Assembly (NCBI GenBank): GCA_002315735.1
Contig: DCIA01000013.1
Coordinates: 87,365-151,364, forward strand
Length of the DNA stretch: 64,000 nt
Direction: 5' to 3'
Source of the DNA: Clostridiales bacterium UBA1738
GTDB lineage: Bacteria; Bacillota; Clostridia; UBA1381
A program made the translations under genes and the position numbers. The notes under the pieces were generated by a model that ran no database searches, was not told the DNA's origin, and was given only the letters and a program-made list of their open reading frames with translations. Below are positions 58,515 to 64,000 of the stretch, one piece after another; positions within the stretch are counted from its first letter, which is position 1, and every line of letters starts with the position of its first letter.

Positions 58515-59105
58515 TTATTCGATTATCATATTAATCATATCCCAAACCGTGATTTTTCCTTCATCGGTTTTAGTAGAAAACGGAACTAAAATATCATTTT
58601 CCGTTAAATCAAGTTCCCTTTCCAACATTTCTAAGTTTTCTTTTAATTCTCTCTTGTTTAGTTTATCAGTTTTTGTAGCAATAACGATTACCGAGTCCTC
58701 AGGTCTTGCAGTTCTTATCCATTCAATCATCATTTTGTCTTCCTCTGATGGTTTATGTCTTGAATCGACCAACAGCATAACCTGTTTTAATTGTGCTCTT
58801 TGATTTAGATAGTCACCCATCATATCGCCCCAACTCTCAATTTCCTTTTTGGAGCGTTTTGCATAGCCATATCCCGGTAGGTCAACAAGGAAAATCGTAT
58901 CGTCAATATTATAGAAATTAATTGTTATTGTTTTGCCCGGTGTTCCGCTGACTCTTGCTAATGATTTTCTGTTAAGCAGTTTATTAATCATAGAAGATTT
59001 TCCGACATTTGACCTTCCCGCAAAGGCAAATTCCGGAATAATTGTCTTTGGATATTGTTCTTTTTTCACCGCTGAAACGGTAATATCTGCTTTATTTAAA
59101 TTCAT
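58515..59105 (-). CDS. engB: Ribosome biogenesis GTPase EngB (YsxC)
   Basis: 196 residues. G1 AGRSNVGKSSMINKLLNRKS; G2 PGKTITINFYNID; G3 LVDLPGYGYAKRSK; G4 IATKTDKLN; G5 PFSTKTDEGK. Required for 50S assembly. Its start overlaps the lon stop by four bases, the same pairing as in B. subtilis (lonA-ysxC). Confidence 0.95.
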   Translation of the reverse strand: MNLNKADITVSAVKKEQYPKTIIPEFAFAGRSNVGKSSMINKLLNRKSLARVSGTPGKTITINFYNIDDTIFLVDLPGYGYAKRSKKEIESWGDMMGDYLNQRAQLKQVMLLVDSRHKPSEEDKMMIEWIRTARPEDSVIVIATKTDKLNKRELKENLEMLERELDLTENDILVPFSTKTDEGKITVWDMINMIIE

Positions 59106-61465
59106 TCTTTTTCCTCCGTTTCCTTAGGTATTTCAAATATTTTCTTTACTGATTTTGTTAGTGCGATATCAACAACTTCGGTCATATTACTAACAGGGAT
59201 AAATTCAATATTATCTTTTACTTCCTTAGTGATTTCATCAAGGTCAGGAATATTGCCTTTTGGCATTAATACCGTTTTTATACCCGCTCTATATGCCGCT
59301 GCCGACTTTTCTTTAAGTCCACCGATTGGCAAAATATTGCCTCTTAATGTTATTTCCCCCGTCATTGCAACAGTTTTCTTTACCGCTCTTCCTGTAAGTG
59401 CAGAAATAAGAGCAGTTGCCATTGTTATTCCGGCAGATGGCCCATCTTTCGGCACTGCACCCTCCGGAACGTGAATGTGAATGTCACAAGTTTTATAGAA
59501 CTTTTCATAAATACCTAGTTTCTTTGCCATAGACCTCACAAAACTTACCGCCGTCATTGCAGATTCTTTCATAACATCGCCAAGATTTCCCGTAAGTTCA
59601 ACTTTGCCCGTTCCTGCCATTATATTTATTTCGATTGACAAGGTATCTCCGCCAACGCTTGTCCATGCAAGTCCTCTTGCAATTCCAACTTCATCTTTAC
59701 TATTAATTCCGTCAAAGTCAAATTTATGTTTTCCTAATAGTTCAACAAGTGTTTTTGGCGTAACCTTAACTGTTTTTTCTTCATTTGAAGTTATAATCTT
59801 AGCAATTTTCCGCATAAGATTTCCTATTTCTCTTTCAAGATTTCTAACTCCTGATTCTCTTGTATAGTAGTTTATTAAGTCTTGCAACGCTTTTTTATCA
59901 ATCTTGACATTTTTAACATTCAGTCCGTTTTTTGCAAGTTGTTTTGGGATTAGATAATCTGTTGCGATTATCTTTTTTTCCTCTGTTGTATATCCCGATA
60001 CATCAATAATTTCAATTCTGTCCAAAAGCGGAGCAGGAATTGTTGATGTTGCGTTTGCCGTTGTAATAAAGAGAACTTCTGATAAGTCAAACGGCACTTC
60101 TGTAAAATGGTCACGGAATGCTGAATTTTGCTCATAGTCCAAAACCTCTAAAAGTGCTGCCGACGGGTCTCCCCTAAAATCATCGCCCATTTTATCAATT
60201 TCATCAAGCAAAATCAGTGGATTTTTAACCTTGACTTCCGAAACGGCAGAAATTAATCTGCCTGGCATAGCACCGATATATGTTTTTCTGTGTCCTCTAA
60301 TTTCCGCCTCGTCGTGAACGCCGCCGAGCGAAATTCTGATAAATTTCCTGTTAAGTGCTCTTGCTATACTTTTTGCAATAGATGTTTTTCCTGTTCCGGG
60401 AGGCCCTACTAAGCAAATTATAGACCCTTCTTTCCCATTAGTAAGAGTTCTTACGGCTAAGTATTCCAAAATTCTTTCTTTTACTTTTTCTAGTCCATAA
60501 TGGTCTTCATTTAATATCTTCTCGGCATTTTTGATGTCAAGACTTTCACGAGTCATCTTTCTCCACGGAAGCGTCAAAACCAAGTCAAGATAGTTTCGCA
60601 TAACTGCACTGTCAGGCGATTGTGACTGCATTTTTTCAAATCGTGAAATGTCCTTTAATAATTTTTCATTAACATCTTTATTAAGACGCAATGTTTTTAA
60701 AATTTTTCTGTACTCATCAGCTTCGCCCTTAACTCCACCTTTTTCGCCCAGTTCTTCTTCTATTACTTTTAGTTCTTCACGAAGATAATATTCCCTTTGA
60801 TTTTCATCAATATTACTTTTAACTTTTGCTTCAATATCCTTTGAAATACGCAAAATTTGTATTTCTTTTGATATTGCTCCGATTAATTTTTCTGTTCTTT
60901 CGTAGCCGTCTAGTTCTTCTAAAATTTCTTGCTTTACCTCATACGGCAAACTGATATTTGCACAAATTGCATCGGCAAAATCGCCAACTCCCGTATTTTC
61001 GTCCATTTTAATAAATTCACGTGGCGGAACTTTTTTGTTTAGTGCAAAATATTCATCAAAGGTGTTTTCAAGCGCCCTAATAAATCCGTCATTTACGATA
61101 AGAGAATCGTCGCCCATCTCTTCAACTTCTCTTATCATAGCGGTTACATAAGGTGTTTCAGAAAGTGCCTCAACTATTCTTGCTCTTTTAACACCTTCTG
61201 CCAAAACTCTTACAACTCCGTTTTGCAAATGAAGAATTTGTGTTATTTTTGTTATTACGCCTATTTTATATAAATCAATCATAGACGGATTTTCCGTCAA
61301 AACATCTTTTTGTGTTACCAAAAATATTAAATTATTACCCTTTATTGATTCCTCTAATGCTCTTATTGATTTTGGTCTTATTGCTTCAAAACTGATTTTT
61401 GCCTTTGGAAAAACAACCAAGTTTCTAAGTGGCATTAAAGGCATTACTTGCATTTCATTATCCAT
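59102..61465 (-). CDS. lon: ATP-dependent protease Lon
   Basis: 787 residues from ATG 61465 (AGGAGAG 13 bases upstream). An ATG 12 codons earlier lies at the predicted transcription start and has no ribosome-binding site, so it is rejected. Lon N-domain (MPLMPLRNLVVFPKAKISFE), AAA+ module (Walker A VGPPGTGKTSIAKSIA; Walker B ILLDEIDKMGDD; arginine finger region), then the Ser-Lys dyad protease (KDGPSAGITMATALISALTG; GLKEKSAAAYRAGIKTVLMP). Cytosolic quality-control protease. Confidence 0.96.
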   Translation of the reverse strand: MDNEMQVMPLMPLRNLVVFPKAKISFEAIRPKSIRALEESIKGNNLIFLVTQKDVLTENPSMIDLYKIGVITKITQILHLQNGVVRVLAEGVKRARIVEALSETPYVTAMIREVEEMGDDSLIVNDGFIRALENTFDEYFALNKKVPPREFIKMDENTGVGDFADAICANISLPYEVKQEILEELDGYERTEKLIGAISKEIQILRISKDIEAKVKSNIDENQREYYLREELKVIEEELGEKGGVKGEADEYRKILKTLRLNKDVNEKLLKDISRFEKMQSQSPDSAVMRNYLDLVLTLPWRKMTRESLDIKNAEKILNEDHYGLEKVKERILEYLAVRTLTNGKEGSIICLVGPPGTGKTSIAKSIARALNRKFIRISLGGVHDEAEIRGHRKTYIGAMPGRLISAVSEVKVKNPLILLDEIDKMGDDFRGDPSAALLEVLDYEQNSAFRDHFTEVPFDLSEVLFITTANATSTIPAPLLDRIEIIDVSGYTTEEKKIIATDYLIPKQLAKNGLNVKNVKIDKKALQDLINYYTRESGVRNLEREIGNLMRKIAKIITSNEEKTVKVTPKTLVELLGKHKFDFDGINSKDEVGIARGLAWTSVGGDTLSIEINIMAGTGKVELTGNLGDVMKESAMTAVSFVRSMAKKLGIYEKFYKTCDIHIHVPEGAVPKDGPSAGITMATALISALTGRAVKKTVAMTGEITLRGNILPIGGLKEKSAAAYRAGIKTVLMPKGNIPDLDEITKEVKDNIEFIPVSNMTEVVDIALTKSVKKIFEIPKETEEKE

Positions 61466-61506
61466 ATCTATTTTAAATCTCTCCTGAATATACTCATACA
61501 AAATAT

Positions 61507-61535
61507 ATTATATAACATTTCTCTGTTTTTTTCAA
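61507..61535 (-). promoter_or_regulatory. Sigma-A promoter of lon-engB
   Basis: On the minus strand TTGAAA (61530-61535), 17 bases, TATAAT (61507-61512). No CIRCE (TTAGCACTC-type) element or CtsR heptads are visible near it. Confidence 0.78.
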
Positions 61536-61564
61536 CATTTTTCGCAATATTAGAGTAAAAAAAA

Positions 61565-61580
61565 GACGACATAAGTCGTC
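61565..61580 (-). terminator. Terminator of the glucokinase gene
   Basis: GACGAC/GTCGTC stem, ATAA loop; eight T residues follow on the minus strand. Confidence 0.8.
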
Positions 61581-61598
61581 CTTTTAAAGTGCAAAGTT

Positions 61599-62549
61599 TT
61601 ATTTTATTTTATTTTTAGCGGCAAGGGCAGCTCCAATAATACCTGCATCACCAAATAGTGTTGCAATTTTAATTTCGGCTTTTGGCATATATCTGTTGTA
61701 ATCCATTTTTTCTACAAGGTTTTTAACAGGATTTAAAAGATAGTCGCCTTCTTTTGAAATACTTCCGCCCAAAACAACTTGTTCAGGTTGGAAAGTGTTA
61801 ACAACATTTGCAAGTCCCTCTGCTATGTATTTAAAATATGCGTCCACAACTTTTTGTCCTGACTTATCTCCCTTTTTTGCAGCAAGAAAAGCAACTTTTC
61901 CATTTACCTTGCCTTCATCTTCGGCAATCTTATGCATCAAACTATCCTTGTCCTCTTCCATAGCCTTCTTTGTTTGTCTAATCAGTGCCGTTACAGATGC
62001 GTAAGCCTCCCAACAGCCCTTTCTTCCGCAGGTACATTCTTCTCCGTCCATTTCTATAACAGAGTGACCAAGTTCTGCTCCAACGCCGTTAAAGCCACGG
62101 AAAATTTCACCGTTAATTATAACGCCGCCGCCAACTCCTGTTCCAAGAGTAATAAACACAAAACTTTTGCTTCCTTTTGCATTTATCTCATATTCACCAA
62201 ATGCAGCAGCATTTGCATCATTTTCAATATTTACAGGTACATCTATATATTTTCTAAATTCTTCTGCAATTTTTGCGTGTTTCATATTAATGTTATTTGA
62301 GTATTCACAAACACCGTTTTCATTGTCAATAGAACCGGGGCATCCAATACCAACACCCTTTAAATCATTAGGATTTATCTTCATATTTTTGCAAAGAGTT
62401 TCTACAAGCCCTGCCATATCTTTTACAATCTCTGTATAATCTCTTTGTGCGCCCGTAGGAATTGACATATCTTCATACATCTTTCCGTTTTCGTCAACAA
62501 TTCCTGCCGCAATATTTGTTCCGCCTAAATCTATACCGGCAAAATACAT
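61599..62549 (-). CDS. glcK: ROK-family glucokinase
   Basis: 316 residues from ATG 62549 (GGAGG eight bases upstream). ATP-binding FAGIDLGGTNIAAGIVDENG; GIGCPGSIDNENGV; FVFITLGTGVGGGVIINGEI; zinc motif HSVIEMDGEECTCGRKGCWE, with the CxCGxxGCxE pattern of ROK kinases. Phosphorylates glucose. Followed by its terminator and preceded by pfkA, so it lies at the end of a glycolytic unit. Confidence 0.9.
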   Translation of the reverse strand: MYFAGIDLGGTNIAAGIVDENGKMYEDMSIPTGAQRDYTEIVKDMAGLVETLCKNMKINPNDLKGVGIGCPGSIDNENGVCEYSNNINMKHAKIAEEFRKYIDVPVNIENDANAAAFGEYEINAKGSKSFVFITLGTGVGGGVIINGEIFRGFNGVGAELGHSVIEMDGEECTCGRKGCWEAYASVTALIRQTKKAMEEDKDSLMHKIAEDEGKVNGKVAFLAAKKGDKSGQKVVDAYFKYIAEGLANVVNTFQPEQVVLGGSISKEGDYLLNPVKNLVEKMDYNRYMPKAEIKIATLFGDAGIIGAALAAKNKIK

Positions 62550-62565
62550 ATTAAATTCCTCCAAA

Positions 62566-63537
62566 TCAAACAGAAAGTTTTCTTATAAGTCCCATAAGTT
62601 CAGGAGATAAGTCTTTCTTCATTTGCAAGCCTTCTTCTATATCAACATCAGCAATCTGTCCGTTTTGCTGACATACGATACGGTTTTGCTTTCCTTCTAG
62701 CAATAATTCAACACATTTTGCACCCATAGCACTTGCGATAACTCTATCCTTTATTGTAGGGGAGCCACCTCTTTGAACGTGTCCAAGAACAGTAGCACGA
62801 GCTTCCATACTTGTTTCTTCTTGAATTCTCTTAGCAATTTCAAAAGATTTGCCAACACCTTCAGCAACGATAACAATACAATGCTTTTTACCTCTGCCTA
62901 TTCCCTTTTTAATAACATCAATTACATCACGTTCAAAATCAAATTCAAATTCAGGAACCAAAGCAATTTCTGCACCACAAGCAATAGCAGCTTCAACAGC
63001 GATATAACCTGCGTGTCTTCCCATAACTTCAATAACAGAACATCTTTCGTGGCTCGATGATGTATCTCTTAACTTATCAACTGCTTCGATAACAGTATTA
63101 AGACAAGTGTCATAACCTACTGTATATTCACTGCAAGTGATATCGTTATCGATAGTGCCCGGCATTGCGATTGTAGGAAGTCCAAAACGGCACAAATCTC
63201 TTGCGCCTCTAAATGAACCATCACCACCAATAACAACCAAACCGTCAAGACCTGCCTTTTTTGCAGTTTCGACAGCCTTCTTAACGCCTTCTTCTTCCTT
63301 GAATTCAAGGCATCTTGCAGTTTGCAAAATTGTGCCACCCTTTTGCAAAATTTCTCCTACGCTTCTTGCTTCCATATATTCCATATCGCCGTTAATAAGA
63401 CCATTATAGCCTTTTTTTACACCATAAACTTCGATATTGTTATAGATACCTGTTCTTACAACTGCTCTTATAGCAGCATTCATTCCCGGTGCATCGCCAC
63501 CACTTGTTAAAACACCAATTTTCTTAATATTTCCCAT
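62566..63537 (-). CDS. pfkA: 6-phosphofructokinase
   Basis: 323 residues from ATG 63537 (GAAAGGGAAAT upstream). ATP-binding LTSGGDAPGMNAAIRAVVRT and GGDGSFRGARDL; catalytic PGTIDNDITCSEYTVGYDTC; substrate-binding EVMGRHAGYIAVEAAIACGA; AEGVGKSFEIAKRI and LGHVQRGGSPTIKDRV. ATP-dependent type with Gly at the nucleotide-selecting position (GGDGS). It commits glucose to glycolysis. Cotranscribed with glucokinase, 16 bases apart. Confidence 0.95.
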   Translation of the reverse strand: MGNIKKIGVLTSGGDAPGMNAAIRAVVRTGIYNNIEVYGVKKGYNGLINGDMEYMEARSVGEILQKGGTILQTARCLEFKEEEGVKKAVETAKKAGLDGLVVIGGDGSFRGARDLCRFGLPTIAMPGTIDNDITCSEYTVGYDTCLNTVIEAVDKLRDTSSSHERCSVIEVMGRHAGYIAVEAAIACGAEIALVPEFEFDFERDVIDVIKKGIGRGKKHCIVIVAEGVGKSFEIAKRIQEETSMEARATVLGHVQRGGSPTIKDRVIASAMGAKCVELLLEGKQNRIVCQQNGQIADVDIEEGLQMKKDLSPELMGLIRKLSV

Positions 63538-63559
63538 TGTTATTTCCCTTTCAAAAAAT

Positions 63560-63736
63560 TTATATTTCAGCATCAATGATGATTTCATGTGCCAAAGAAA
63601 GTTCTGCCTCCGGCACTAAAATTTCAAAGAAACTATCATTTTTTCTTATTTTTGTAATTATATTATTGTCTTTTAGTCTATCTTGCAAAAACAAAATATC
63701 CGATTCGACTTTTGTCATATATACAACTGTCCACAT
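63560..63736 (-). CDS. Small DUF2007-like protein
   Basis: 58 residues from ATG 63736, overlapping the mtrB stop by one base (TAATG). MWTVVYMTKVESDILFLQDR then LKDNNIITKIRKNDSFFEIL and VPEAELSLAHEIIIDAEI: a ferredoxin-like ACT-type half-domain as in the DUF2007 group (putative signal-transducing proteins). Function unknown. Coupling links it to the TRAP regulator and the glycolytic genes. Confidence 0.62.
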   Translation of the reverse strand: MWTVVYMTKVESDILFLQDRLKDNNIITKIRKNDSFFEILVPEAELSLAHEIIIDAEI

Positions 63737-63972
63737 TATTTATTATCTCCTGACTTGACTGTTCCGTGTTTAGTAAAAATTTCAGCTTCGCCATTGATTT
63801 TAATTGCTGATGTTGTTTGTGTAAATTGGGCTACATAAACTTCACCCTTATCAAGTTTTTCAGTATGATGAAATTTTGTATTTTGACCTCTTGTAAGTCC
63901 CATTATATTAACTCCGTCTTCCAAAGCTTTAACTACAATATAGTCATTCATAGTTTCGTCTTGTCTATCCAT
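63736..63972 (-). CDS. mtrB: trp RNA-binding attenuation protein (TRAP)
   Basis: 78 residues. Near family-typical core: DYIVVKALEDGVNIMGLTRG, QNTKFHHTEKLDKGEVYVAQ, FTQTTSAIKINGEAEIFTKH. Tryptophan-contact and RNA-contact residues (Thr and Gly of GLTRG, TKFHH, Lys in EKLDKGE) are conserved by comparison with B. subtilis MtrB as I recall it. The protein forms an 11-mer that binds (G/U)AG repeats in trp leader RNA when tryptophan is bound. ATG 63972 has GGGGAGAATAGG upstream. No trp genes or (G/U)AG-repeat leader were found in the window; its targets lie elsewhere. Confidence 0.9.
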   Translation of the reverse strand: MDRQDETMNDYIVVKALEDGVNIMGLTRGQNTKFHHTEKLDKGEVYVAQFTQTTSAIKINGEAEIFTKHGTVKSGDNK

Positions 63973-64000
63973 TCCTATTCTCCCCTCTCCACTAATTTTT

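Noticed and set aside
61466..61501. Longer N-terminus for Lon
   Set aside because: The first ATG coincides with the transcription start predicted from the -10 at 61507 and has no ribosome-binding site.
1..64000. CRISPR arrays, rRNA genes, replication origin
   Set aside because: No regularly spaced direct repeats, no rRNA-like sequence and no dnaA-box cluster were seen.

Overview
The window is low-GC DNA from a Firmicute, most likely class Clostridia. The evidence is Gram-positive PolC, the ylmE-sepF-ylmH-divIVA-ileS-lspA-rluD order, ylxR/ylxQ in the nusA-infB operon, two LCP cell-wall ligase-type proteins, SLH-domain surface proteins and an MtrB/TRAP regulator. Genus cannot be told from the sequence. 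About the first 20 kb is accessory DNA. The rest is mostly housekeeping operons on the minus strand with one plus-strand block (about 33.8-41.1 kb).

Region 1-5.4 kb: a truncated secreted protein diverges from an AraC regulator across a shared palindrome. Next comes the most striking structure: a SLOG-family gene and a tyrosine recombinase on either side of a ~230-bp segment. The segment is bounded by identical 20-bp inverted repeats and contains one near-consensus sigma-A promoter (TTGACT-17-TATAAT). The promoter now points away from the SLOG gene into a repeat that doubles as a terminator. This has the layout of a phase-variable invertible promoter in its OFF state. Beyond it lie a fused lipoprotein/type III restriction remnant, a GT51 glycosyltransferase and a small XRE regulator.

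Region 5.4-20 kb: a metallophosphoesterase gene, then a 12.4-kb block bracketed by 60-bp direct repeats of its own 3' end. The block is a polymorphic-toxin locus: a secreted partner protein preceded by a leader-peptide/terminator, a 2083-residue RHS/YD-repeat protein with a papain-like C-terminal toxin candidate, a coupled three-helix membrane protein (probable immunity), an orphan PD-(D/E)XK nuclease toxin module cut off by a transposon with perfect 21-bp ends, its likely immunity gene, and an SLH protein. Decayed conjugative-element genes follow up to a tRNA-Leu.

Region 20-34 kb: DMT exporter, PAP2 phosphatase, a Cys-rich peptide, the rimP-nusA-ylxR-ylxQ-infB-rbfA-nrnA operon extended by the tRNA wobble-uridine hydroxylation/methylation pair (U32 family and TrmR), and two LCP genes. 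Region 34-41 kb: NusG-II/Gx-transporter pair, a MacAB-like efflux system and a large SLH protein. Region 41-64 kb: polC, tRNA-Gly, a CAP-domain protein, the lspA-rluD-ddl-murI-DUF1934-ctpA wall cluster, the ileS/divIVA/sepF cluster, engB-lon, ROK glucokinase, pfkA, and a small gene overlapping mtrB (TRAP).

All assignments come from reading motifs and context; no database search was run.
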